Shown in pieces: positions 8,242-15,404 of a stretch of 47,426 bases of DNA. A program made the translations under genes and the position numbers. The stretch's first letter is position 1; each line of letters begins with the position of its first letter. The notes beneath the pieces were generated by a model that did no database searches, had not been told where the DNA came from, and saw only the letters and a list, made by a program, of their open reading frames with translations. The stretch comes from an uncultured Desulfuromonadales bacterium (GTDB taxonomy: Bacteria > Desulfobacterota > Desulfuromonadia > Desulfuromonadales > Geopsychrobacteraceae): NCBI GenBank assembly GCA_947259685.1, contig CAMYNC010000018.1, positions 1 to 47,426 of the forward strand. Direction: 5' to 3'.

Positions 8242-8709
8242 TTATTCCTTGTGCTCGGGATAATAAACTGCCAGAGCTTCAATACTTTCCCGCAGGGCTT
8301 TCACATATTTCATATCCGCATTCTGCTTTGCCTGCATCGCAGCAACAATGACCGCATGGTGTTTTTTCAAGCGCTCAACATAGTCTTTTTGCGCCGGCTT
8401 GACCCGTTGCGTCAAAAAATAATCATTCATTGTCGCAATGATTTTTTGCGCATGCTGTTCCTTATTCATAACCCAGCGCACCAGTTGGTTCTGGGATTGA
8501 GCGTCAGACTTGCCGGATAATTCGGCAAGTAATTTGGCCGATTTTTCTATGGTCGTGGCATCTTCCAGCAGCATATTGATTCGGGCATGGTCGTCATAGA
8601 TCCCGCAGGGGATCTGGCAGTGCGCAGAGCCTGTCTGCGGCAAGGCCAGCACTGATCCGCCGACCGCGAGAGCTATCAAGAGCATCAGGTTTTTCAATCG
8701 CTTTGTCAT
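8242..8709 (-). CDS. sodN: Exported nickel superoxide dismutase
   Basis: Nickel superoxide dismutase, converting superoxide to oxygen and hydrogen peroxide. The nickel hook HCQIPCGIYDD begins at H30. The family hook is HCxxPCGxY, with His1, Cys2 and Cys6 as ligands, and it must be at the very N-terminus. Here it is preceded by a typical signal peptide (KR, then a hydrophobic core, ending GSA). Cleavage after A29 would expose H30 exactly. So signal peptidase I could replace the dedicated SodX protease, and the enzyme would act outside the cytoplasm. The start at 8709 follows GGAGG (8714-8718); an in-frame ATG four codons upstream lacks a site. No sodX is seen nearby. Confidence 0.9.
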   Translation of the reverse strand: MTKRLKNLMLLIALAVGGSVLALPQTGSAHCQIPCGIYDDHARINMLLEDATTIEKSAKLLAELSGKSDAQSQNQLVRWVMNKEQHAQKIIATMNDYFLTQRVKPAQKDYVERLKKHHAVIVAAMQAKQNADMKYVKALRESIEALAVYYPEHKE

Positions 8710-8931
8710 GGTTTCCTCCATCGCGTGGTTAGATAAATAAGTGTCAGCTTGGGGTGCTGTTTGCTGCTTCGTTTAAGGCGCGAAGCGGAAGCGCAGAGGC
8801 AAGGCTGCTATTATAGCTTTAGCAAAGCTTTTGCAGAGGTCAAGGCAGAGTCGATGAATTACTTTGGGCCGCGAGTCTGTCGCTGCTGCAGTTTCTCTAA
8901 CAATCGACAGTGACAGGACTGGGCTGGTGCC

Positions 8932-9963
8932 TCAGGGCACCAAGCAGAGCCAACGCTGAAGATTTCCTGGGTCGACGCGATCATTCTTGGAAATCTTTGC
9001 CAGCAGTTTCATGAAATCAGGGTTTTCCGGATGTTGGGGCAGGTGCACGGCCCGGCGTTGAAATTCCTGGCTACTGAAGGTTCCCCAGTTGACCAGTTGG
9101 CTTAAATAGATTTTGGCGTTGCAATTCTCCGCCAGTTCCAGTAACTGTTCCAGCTCCCGCCAATTGTTTTGTTGCAGCACCATGCTCAAGGTCAGCTCAC
9201 AATGCTGCCGACTCAAAAACTGCAGGTTTTCCAGCAAACGCCCAAAATCCCCACCAGGTCGATTGATTTGATAAGTTGCTGCCGTTGCGGCATCGAGAGA
9301 GATTTCAACCTCGCTGATCAGCTGTTGCAGGTTGGGCAGGCTCTGCCACATTTGTTCGCTCAGCAGCTGGCCGTTGCTGTGCAGGCGGATCTGCCTGAGC
9401 TGGGGATGGCAGCTACAGTCGAGTTGACGCAACATCCGTAGGTAGGTGGGGCTACCGAATGGATCTCCAAAACCGCTTAAGGTGATAACCTCAGCTGAGG
9501 GGATCAGCTCCTTGAGTAGGATTTCGGAGATTTGTTCGGCCTGCTGCAGGTCGTCGTCACGCGCCTGCAGGATAGCGGAGCGGCAGCTCGGGCAAGCCAG
9601 GTTGCAGCTGTGATCGAAGCAGAGGTTCAGCTGTGGCGGCAGATAATCAAGGACGCTGCTGTTATTTGTCAGCGCCGCTTGGACCCGCCGATCTGCAATT
9701 GACCCTGGCGGGCCGACCGGAGGCGACTGCGTGAGAAGATGCGGGCAGCGTTTTTTACTGCAGTTGTGAAAGCTGCCGTTGTGAATACTCTTGCGGAGTT
9801 CCTGCGCCAGCGGGCCGTTCCAGATCTCATCGAGCGATTGCTGCAGCAGGTTGCCGACCGAACGTTTCAGCCAGGCCGGACAGCAAACAAAGACGCTGCC
9901 GTCGGGGTGGACTTCGAACCACTCAAAGGGGCGGCTGCAGGAGATTTGGTTTGTCCTGTTCAC
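8932..9963 (-). CDS. Radical SAM protein with N-terminal SPASM-like region
   Basis: A 343-residue protein with GTG start. The radical SAM motif CNLACPSC lies in the middle (about 118-125), followed by a GFGDP glycine motif and a LHSNGQLL segment. Upstream of it (residues 9-75) is a cysteine-rich part with CSRPFEWFEVHPDGSVFVCC and the family phrase VGNLLQQSLDEIWNG, typical of SPASM auxiliary-cluster domains. Those normally follow the SAM barrel rather than precede it. SPASM enzymes modify peptides or proteins. No precursor peptide is evident next door. It is divergent from the two-repeat exported protein, which is a possible but unproven target. Confidence 0.8.
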   Translation of the reverse strand: MNRTNQISCSRPFEWFEVHPDGSVFVCCPAWLKRSVGNLLQQSLDEIWNGPLAQELRKSIHNGSFHNCSKKRCPHLLTQSPPVGPPGSIADRRVQAALTNNSSVLDYLPPQLNLCFDHSCNLACPSCRSAILQARDDDLQQAEQISEILLKELIPSAEVITLSGFGDPFGSPTYLRMLRQLDCSCHPQLRQIRLHSNGQLLSEQMWQSLPNLQQLISEVEISLDAATAATYQINRPGGDFGRLLENLQFLSRQHCELTLSMVLQQNNWRELEQLLELAENCNAKIYLSQLVNWGTFSSQEFQRRAVHLPQHPENPDFMKLLAKISKNDRVDPGNLQRWLCLVP

Positions 9964-10058
9964 GTTAAATTATCCTGCGGATTTATCAGCCAGCTGCTGA
10001 TCTGAATTGTCCTGCTATAATTCATCTGATGCTAAGAACCAATAGATAGGGGGATTTA

Positions 10059-10832
10059 ATGCAGCAAAAAACACTTAGGTTGAGCCTGGTTTTTCTCTCA
10101 TTTCTGGTGATTTTTCAGCCGCTCACTGCTCTGGGGGCAAAAATCGCTTTGCCCGAGGGGACCCTGTCCCGCTTGCAGGTGAAAAAACTGATTCTCTGGC
10201 AGACCGTTGAAGCCGTCAACCTCAAAGGAAAACAGCCTCGGCTGATCTATTTCGGACCGAACGGTGAACTTCGCCAGGTTCGCGAGCAGAAACTGGAACT
10301 GGGCCGCTGGGAGGTCACCAAGAAAGGCCGGCTATGCCTGGAGGTCGAAAACCGAAACAGGGAATGTCGGATTCTGGTGCCTGGTCCCGGAGACTATCGT
10401 TTGTACCAGGTTAAAAAATCTGCCAGCCATATACATACCCTGACCTTTGTCACTTTTCATCCTGGCGACAAACTGGTTGAACTGACCAAGGGGCCGATCT
10501 TACCACGGGGCACCCTTGGTGAAAAGGCGGTGAAAAAACTGTTCAGAAAGAAAACCGTTGAGTCGGTGACGGCCAATAAGGGGCGGGTGAGTCTGACCTA
10601 TTACGGGCCGAAAGGGAAAGTTATTCAGGAACGAAATGGTCAGCACCGAATGGGTAAATGGCGTGTCACCAATGATGGTCGGATCTGCCTGCAGATGGAA
10701 AATCGTAAAGAGAAATGCCGCATCATTGTCAAAGAGGGGAAGGTCTATAAAAAATACATTGTTAAAAAGAACGGTCAGCACCAGCATTCCGTCAGCTACC
10801 GGCGCTTTATAAAGGGCAACCAGCTGAAATAA
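10059..10832 (+). CDS. Exported protein with two tandem repeats of an unknown domain
   Basis: A 257-residue protein with a signal peptide (about 1-27, ending ALGA) and two similar units of about 110 residues. Each runs: P-x-GTL, then a (V)KKL helix, then TVE(A/S)V, a YxGPxGxx strand pair, G(R/K)W(E/R)VT, GR(L/I)CL and a CRI strand. Each then ends in a Y-x-VKK segment followed by H. Two cysteines per unit (in RxCL and ECRI/KCRI) may pair as a disulfide in the periplasm. The repeat looks like single-domain exported DUF995-type proteins, but I cannot confirm that without a profile search. GGGGG lies before the ATG. Function unknown. Confidence 0.75.
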   Translation: MQQKTLRLSLVFLSFLVIFQPLTALGAKIALPEGTLSRLQVKKLILWQTVEAVNLKGKQPRLIYFGPNGELRQVREQKLELGRWEVTKKGRLCLEVENRNRECRILVPGPGDYRLYQVKKSASHIHTLTFVTFHPGDKLVELTKGPILPRGTLGEKAVKKLFRKKTVESVTANKGRVSLTYYGPKGKVIQERNGQHRMGKWRVTNDGRICLQMENRKEKCRIIVKEGKVYKKYIVKKNGQHQHSVSYRRFIKGNQLK

Positions 10833-10838
10833 GTCCGT

Positions 10839-11642
10839 TCACCCGACCGGACCGAACAAAAAGTTGAAAACCTGCTCGTTAAATGGCGGGTGTCCGAGGT
10901 AACTCTCGAAGGCATGATTGGCGTTCGGCACGCGTTCAAAGCGAAAATCAGTCGGCACCGCAAAGGCACGCCCCATGGCGCGCATTGCGTTAATCCAGCG
11001 CTCTCCCCGCTCGATCCGGTCGAAGCCCTGCAGGGCATCGATGCGGCGTTCCTTGTTTAACTCAACATCCCTCAGATTGTCCTCTTCGCCGACGAGAACA
11101 AGGGTCGGAATCTGTAAAAAGGGGTCCGGCTCGAACCTCAATTTCGGCCAGTCTTTCGATGAGCGCAGGCCGTACGGGTAGTGTTGGTCCGGGTCGGGGA
11201 AGGTGTACCAGCCCGGCGCCGCGAAAACCATCCGTGAGAGCTTGTGCGGGTAAAACATTGCGTAGCGATGAGAAAATTGCCCGCCGCCGGAGAAGCCGAA
11301 GATATTCAGCGGAAAGCAGGAGGTCTGCAGCCAGTTGCCGGCATCCTGCAGCATGTGGTCAAAGGCCAGATCGGCTCGCCCTTCCTGGACATTGTTGCCG
11401 AGCTGCTGATAGCGGGGGAAACTGGCCTTAGGAAAGAACGGGGCGATGATGATGACGCCAAAGTGTTCCGCCTGGGGAATGAACCCCTGCACATGCTCTT
11501 TCGCGTTGCGGGAGATGCCATGGATTGTAATCAGAACCCGGTTATGCTGCGGCTGTTGCGGAATATAAGCAAAATATTCCAGCGGCTGCATGCCGGGAAG
11601 GGTGCGATGGATGATCTTGGGCTGTTGGTTGTTGTCGGACAT
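10839..11642 (-). CDS. Alpha/beta hydrolase
   Basis: A 267-residue single-domain hydrolase without a signal peptide. The nucleophile elbow is GFSGGG and an oxyanion region lies at IHGISRN. An acid candidate lies in GEEDNLRD and the histidine is in NANHAF. These are consistent with an esterase, depolymerase or peptidase-like serine hydrolase, but no substrate can be assigned. An AAAGGAT ribosome site precedes the ATG by 7 nt. It starts 3 bp after the ABC transporter stop codon, so it is the third gene of a compact minus-strand cassette. Confidence 0.8.
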   Translation of the reverse strand: MSDNNQQPKIIHRTLPGMQPLEYFAYIPQQPQHNRVLITIHGISRNAKEHVQGFIPQAEHFGVIIIAPFFPKASFPRYQQLGNNVQEGRADLAFDHMLQDAGNWLQTSCFPLNIFGFSGGGQFSHRYAMFYPHKLSRMVFAAPGWYTFPDPDQHYPYGLRSSKDWPKLRFEPDPFLQIPTLVLVGEEDNLRDVELNKERRIDALQGFDRIERGERWINAMRAMGRAFAVPTDFRFERVPNANHAFESYLGHPPFNEQVFNFLFGPVG

Positions 11643-11645
11643 GCT

Positions 11646-13364
11646 TTATCCTTTGTGGGTCTGCAGTGACCTGGCTGGTTCTGTTGCTGAATCACTCACC
11701 TGCTCAATTTTAATCAGTCGCCCCTGATCCATATGCCAGATCTGATCGGCATGAGCCAGATGTTCAGTCGATCTGGTTACCATCAAAATAGTCCCTGGAT
11801 ACTGCTCAAGGATCTGTTCAAAGGCCTGGCCTGCTGGTGGATCAAGGTTCGCATCAATTTCGTCGACGATCAGCAGCGCCGGATTGCCGAGCAACGCTCG
11901 TGCCAGAGCCAGGCGGTGCCGTTGCCCCAGGGAAAGATTCTGACCACCCTCCAGGATCCGGTATCTCAGTCCGCCAGGCAGACGGGCAATCATTTCATCA
12001 AGCAGACTGAGCCGGCTGACTCGATCGATCTCTTCGCTGGTGGCATCTGGATGACGGTAACTGAGATTATATTTGAGCGAGCCACGCAACAGTGGCAGGT
12101 CAGGACTGACGATGCCGATTGCCTTGCGTACCGAGGCGAGATTGCAGCGGCGGATGCTCTGGCCATCGATCAGGACTCGACCGCGGTCAGGATCAATCTG
12201 CCGTGCGGCTACTTGCAGCAGGGTTGATTTGCCCGCCCCGTTCGGGCCGCTCAGTGCCAGCCGCGCCCCGGCCGGAACTGTCGCTGAGATGCCTCTCAAT
12301 GCCTTATCGAGACGGACATTCTGGAATTCAACAACCCCCTGGGTAACTTTAAGGTCGGGCAGCCCGGTTGAACGCCCTTTGAGTGGCTGGGTTTTCATGA
12401 ACTCGACTAGCTTCTGTCGCGAAACGCGAAAGTCCTGTCGATATTCATGGACCCGTCCCATGTCACGAAAACCTGTGGAAAGAAAGCCAACCACCGCCAT
12501 GGCAGCGACCACGTTTCCAGAACTGGTCAGGCCGTAGAAGACTTCCAGCGAACCGAGGGAGAGGATGAGTCCCATGGAGATAGCCGTCGCGCCATCGGTC
12601 ACCACCCGCATCCGAGCTGAGGCTTGAGCACGGGTGATCATCGCGTCCTGCAACTGCAGACTCTGGCGGCGGAACCTGCGTTGTTCACGCCGGGTTTGGT
12701 TGAAGGCCTGGATGACCACAAAGGAGCGGATTTTTTCGTTGATGTTGCCGGCCAGCCGCCCCCTGAGTTGCCGGGCTTCTGCGACCGCGTGATGCATTCG
12801 TGGGCCGAGCAGCAGATTCCAGCCGAGGCCCAGGCTGAGGATGATTAAGCAGCCGGCCGCCAGGTAGTAATCCAGGCTGGCGAGAAAGCCGAGGGAGAAA
12901 AGGCTGACGATTCCAGCGACCACGATCCGCGCCAGTCCCAGACTGACCCAGCGGCGGATGGCGGAGAGATCGCCAATGAAGCGCAAGGCCGAAGCGCCAG
13001 TGCTGCGTTGACTCAAAGCCCGTGGAGCGAAGTTTTTCATTCGGTCGAACAGTCGCATCCGTACCCGGTGGACGTATTGCTGGCCGAGCCGTTCGGCATC
13101 GATCCGCTCGATCCAGCGCAGCCAGGCGGCCACGCCGGTGCAACCGAGCAGACCGGCGGCAAACAGAGCAATCTGACTGATATCGGTCATCTCGTACAGA
13201 TGCACTTCAGGATCATCAAAGGCAGGATTAAGCAGGACATTGAAGGCATGACGCACCAGCAACATCGAACCGACGATCATCAGCGACTGCAGAATACCGT
13301 TGATAATCAAGCGGCCGAGCAGCCAGCGCCGTTTGGCAGCGATGATCGGTGGCAGCTCTTGCAT
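11646..13364 (-). CDS. ABC half-transporter (fused membrane and ATPase domains)
   Basis: A 572-residue exporter-type half-transporter. An N-terminal six-helix domain (about 1-310) is followed by an ATPase domain with Walker A GPNGAGKST, signature LSLGQ and Walker B LLIVDEID. It would work as a dimer. The signature lacks the canonical SGGQ, which is tolerated in the family. Such proteins export lipids, peptides or drugs and cannot be told apart by sequence alone. Its start overlaps the stop of the preceding P-loop gene (TGATG) and the hydrolase follows at once, so the three are translationally linked. Confidence 0.88.
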   Translation of the reverse strand: MQELPPIIAAKRRWLLGRLIINGILQSLMIVGSMLLVRHAFNVLLNPAFDDPEVHLYEMTDISQIALFAAGLLGCTGVAAWLRWIERIDAERLGQQYVHRVRMRLFDRMKNFAPRALSQRSTGASALRFIGDLSAIRRWVSLGLARIVVAGIVSLFSLGFLASLDYYLAAGCLIILSLGLGWNLLLGPRMHHAVAEARQLRGRLAGNINEKIRSFVVIQAFNQTRREQRRFRRQSLQLQDAMITRAQASARMRVVTDGATAISMGLILSLGSLEVFYGLTSSGNVVAAMAVVGFLSTGFRDMGRVHEYRQDFRVSRQKLVEFMKTQPLKGRSTGLPDLKVTQGVVEFQNVRLDKALRGISATVPAGARLALSGPNGAGKSTLLQVAARQIDPDRGRVLIDGQSIRRCNLASVRKAIGIVSPDLPLLRGSLKYNLSYRHPDATSEEIDRVSRLSLLDEMIARLPGGLRYRILEGGQNLSLGQRHRLALARALLGNPALLIVDEIDANLDPPAGQAFEQILEQYPGTILMVTRSTEHLAHADQIWHMDQGRLIKIEQVSDSATEPARSLQTHKG

Positions 13365-14449
13365 CAGGTCTCCCGTAGCGCTTCTTGTTGCTGCCTCCGG
13401 CGACTGAGCAGGCAGCTGTGGAGCAGGCCAGAGACGCTGGTGCGGGCCAGGGAGCTGGTGGTGTAGACCGGTAGCCCGGTCACCTCTTCGGCTTCTCGGC
13501 GAGCCAGGGGCGAGGAGGTCAGCACCCCGGTGATGCCGATCAGCGGCAGCTGGCGGGCGGTGAGCCAGGTCACTCCCGACTGAGCGCCCAGGGCGTCGTT
13601 GGCCGCAAAAATGACGCCATCGACCCAGCTGTTGAATTCGGGGATGGAGAACAGGGCTGAGGTTTCGCGCTGCAACAGGCCATCAGCTACTTCCAGAATG
13701 ATGATGTCGGGCGACTTAGCGGTCATTGCACCGCCGAGGGTCATGACGATATCGAGTAATTGCGGTTTGTCCAACCGGTAGGTGGAAACGTAGCCTGCAT
13801 CGAGAAAATCGAACACCGGCTTGGCTCCGGCATCGACCAGAGTACGGTAATCGGCTCCGGCTCCGGTGCCGGTAAACTTGGCTGCCGCCACCTTCAACTT
13901 GCCGCGCACCATTCCTTTGACCAAATTGGCGCAGCTGGTGGTTTTGCCGGAATTCATTGCCGTGCCTGCTACCACCAGTACCAGTGGTTTATCGCCCAGC
14001 TGTTCGATGCGCGGTAGTCGGTAGCTGCTCAGGTTGATCCTTTGTCCGTCCGGGTCGGCGAGTAGACCAATCGGTGTGATCCGGGTCGCCTGCTTGATGT
14101 TGCTGTGGCGGTTGAGAAAGCGGGCCGCCACCCCACCGGCCGCCACCAGGCGACAGGCTCCCAGGCCGGACGGCACTATCCCCTCGAACTGGTCGGGGGC
14201 ATAGCGATTGCCGTAGACGATGACGATCTCATCCCCTTCGAAAAGGGTGGCGCGGCGACTGGTGGTCAACTCCAGCCGCTTGTGCTGCCCCAGTGCGGTG
14301 ACTTCGGCCAACAGCAGGTCACCGGCATTGGGGGTGAGTGGCCCCTCTAGCAAACGAAAATCCTGTTTTCTGTCAACCCGGCGGGTGGTGTAGGCCCATT
14401 TGGCCTGCTCAAGGCGGTCAGCTGGTATTGCTGTACAGGTTGTTTGCAT
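13364..14449 (-). CDS. P-loop NTPase of MinD/dethiobiotin-synthetase/MobB-like fold, unknown role
   Basis: A 361-residue soluble protein. Residues 1-150 form an all-beta-looking N-terminal part. From about residue 155 there is a P-loop GTAMNSGKTT, then AAAKFTGTGAG and ILEVADGLLQRE, which match the switch and Walker-B-like positions of the dethiobiotin synthetase/MobB/CobQ class. That class couples nucleotide hydrolysis to carboxylation, amidation or nucleotide transfer. I do not recognise the exact family. It is the first gene of the cassette with the ABC exporter and hydrolase, so it may activate or prepare whatever is exported. Confidence 0.65.
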   Translation of the reverse strand: MQTTCTAIPADRLEQAKWAYTTRRVDRKQDFRLLEGPLTPNAGDLLLAEVTALGQHKRLELTTSRRATLFEGDEIVIVYGNRYAPDQFEGIVPSGLGACRLVAAGGVAARFLNRHSNIKQATRITPIGLLADPDGQRINLSSYRLPRIEQLGDKPLVLVVAGTAMNSGKTTSCANLVKGMVRGKLKVAAAKFTGTGAGADYRTLVDAGAKPVFDFLDAGYVSTYRLDKPQLLDIVMTLGGAMTAKSPDIIILEVADGLLQRETSALFSIPEFNSWVDGVIFAANDALGAQSGVTWLTARQLPLIGITGVLTSSPLARREAEEVTGLPVYTTSSLARTSVSGLLHSCLLSRRRQQQEALRET

Positions 14450-14610
14450 GCTCGTCCCGTTAAAGTTGAGTGATTAAGTGAAAATTTTAGCTGGCAAGCA
14501 TCGTTTCCACAAGTTGTAGCGGGTAGTTTTAACGGGATACACTTTTTAGGATGCAGATTATGCCGCCTTCGTTATAGTGACAGACAAGCCATGTTGCCGC
14601 AGGAGATGTC

Positions 14611-15096
14611 ATGATGGTTTCAGCCCACGCCCGGCAGTTGATCGACAAACTTCAGCTTACTCCGCATCCCGAAGGTGGTTTTTATCGAGAAGTTTATCGC
14701 TCGGAGCTGTTGGTGCATTCAGATACGGTCAATGAGCTGCGTGCGGGGATGACCGATATCTATTTTCTGCTATCGGCCGGGCAGGTCAGTCGCTGGCATC
14801 GGGTCGCACACGATGAGCTGTGGAACTTCTACGCAGGGGGTCCACTTTTGCTGCGGCAGCTCAGCCCTGACTTAACACAACTGTGCAGTTCTCAACTCGA
14901 TCCGCAGATCGGGCAGTACAAGCAGCTCGTGCCGGGCGGCTATTGGCAGGCGGCGGAAAGCTGCGGTGAGTATTCGTTGGTCGGTTGTACGGTCGCTCCC
15001 GGCTTCGATTTCAGCGATTTTCGGCTACTCAAGGATCTACCGGAAATGGCTGCGCGGATTTATGCCGAATATCCGGAATTGGCCCGATTTATCTGA
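14611..15096 (+). CDS. DUF985-type cupin protein
   Basis: A 161-residue cupin. The family start L-x-PHPEGGFYREVYRS is clear, followed by TDIYFLLSAGQVSRWHRV with a metal-type histidine and HDELWNFYAG. A late GCTVAPGFDF segment is also typical. DUF985 cupins are small sugar-epimerase-like proteins of unknown function. GGAG lies before the start. Two consecutive ATGs are possible; I took the first. It is divergent from the P-loop cassette. Confidence 0.85.
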   Translation: MMVSAHARQLIDKLQLTPHPEGGFYREVYRSELLVHSDTVNELRAGMTDIYFLLSAGQVSRWHRVAHDELWNFYAGGPLLLRQLSPDLTQLCSSQLDPQIGQYKQLVPGGYWQAAESCGEYSLVGCTVAPGFDFSDFRLLKDLPEMAARIYAEYPELARFI

Positions 15097-15144
15097 TAGT
15101 TAGTGGTCTGACCAATTGTTGACCGGGAAGGCGATCTTTTTTCG

Positions 15145-15174
15145 TTGACAGAAAGAACAGCGCTCAGTTACATT
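15145..15174 (+). promoter_or_regulatory. Promoter of the ilvB leader
   Basis: TTGACA (15145-15150) matches the -35 consensus and TACATT (15169-15174) is an acceptable -10 at 18-bp spacing. Initiation near 15181 would give a short leader just before the ribosome site of the leader peptide. Confidence 0.6.
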
Positions 15175-15196
15175 TCTCGCACAGGGAGCTAAAACA

Positions 15197-15256
15197 ATGT
15201 TTCGAGCAATGTTAACTATAAATATTCTGCTGGTAGTTGTAGTCGTCGTTACCTAG
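15197..15256 (+). CDS. ilvB attenuator leader peptide (19 residues)
   Basis: The peptide reads MFRAMLTINILLVVVVVVT, then TAG. Eleven of 19 codons are for leucine, isoleucine or valine, including six consecutive valines. AGGGAG (15183-15188) lies 8 nt before the ATG. Such leaders sense charged branched-chain tRNA by ribosome stalling, as in the E. coli ilvB and ilvGMEDA leaders. It lies directly upstream of terminator hairpins and ilvB. Confidence 0.85.
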   Translation: MFRAMLTINILLVVVVVVT

Positions 15257-15272
15257 ACGGCTCGCAGCTACC

Positions 15273-15293
15273 TCGATTCATTGACAGAATCGA
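15273..15293 (+). promoter_or_regulatory. Leader hairpin ahead of the attenuator
   Basis: A 7-bp perfect stem (TCGATTC with GAATCGA) and a 7-nt loop sit between the leader stop codon and the first terminator. It could act as a pause hairpin or as part of the switch between alternative folds. Confidence 0.45.
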
Positions 15294-15329
15294 AAGGGAG
15301 CGCGGGTCACCAGCCCCGCGCTCCCTTTT
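15293..15329 (+). terminator. Attenuator terminator 1 of ilvB
   Basis: A very stable 11-bp GC stem (15296-15306 with 15315-15325) with an 8-nt loop, extended by A-T pairs, is followed by a short TTTT run. Its 3' arm contains CCCGCG, complementary to CGCGGG at 15347-15352 in the next hairpin. The two may therefore compete. Confidence 0.7.
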
Positions 15330-15342
15330 CGCATAGATGAAA

Positions 15343-15379
15343 AGGCCGCGGGGCAAGCAATCCGCGGCCTGTTTTTTTT
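15343..15379 (+). terminator. Attenuator terminator 2 of ilvB
   Basis: A 9-bp stem (15343-15351 with 15362-15370) is followed by G and eight T residues, ending 12 nt before the ilvB ribosome site. It has the best U tract of the two leader terminators. Confidence 0.8.
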
Positions 15380-15404
15380 AGTGGAAATAACAAGGAGAAC
15401 GAAC

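Noticed and set aside
13364..14449. Assigning mobB or a DUF1611 enzyme to the P-loop protein
   Set aside because: The P-loop and fold type fit only at the superfamily level, and a true MobB domain is present in the fused gene at 36188-37306.
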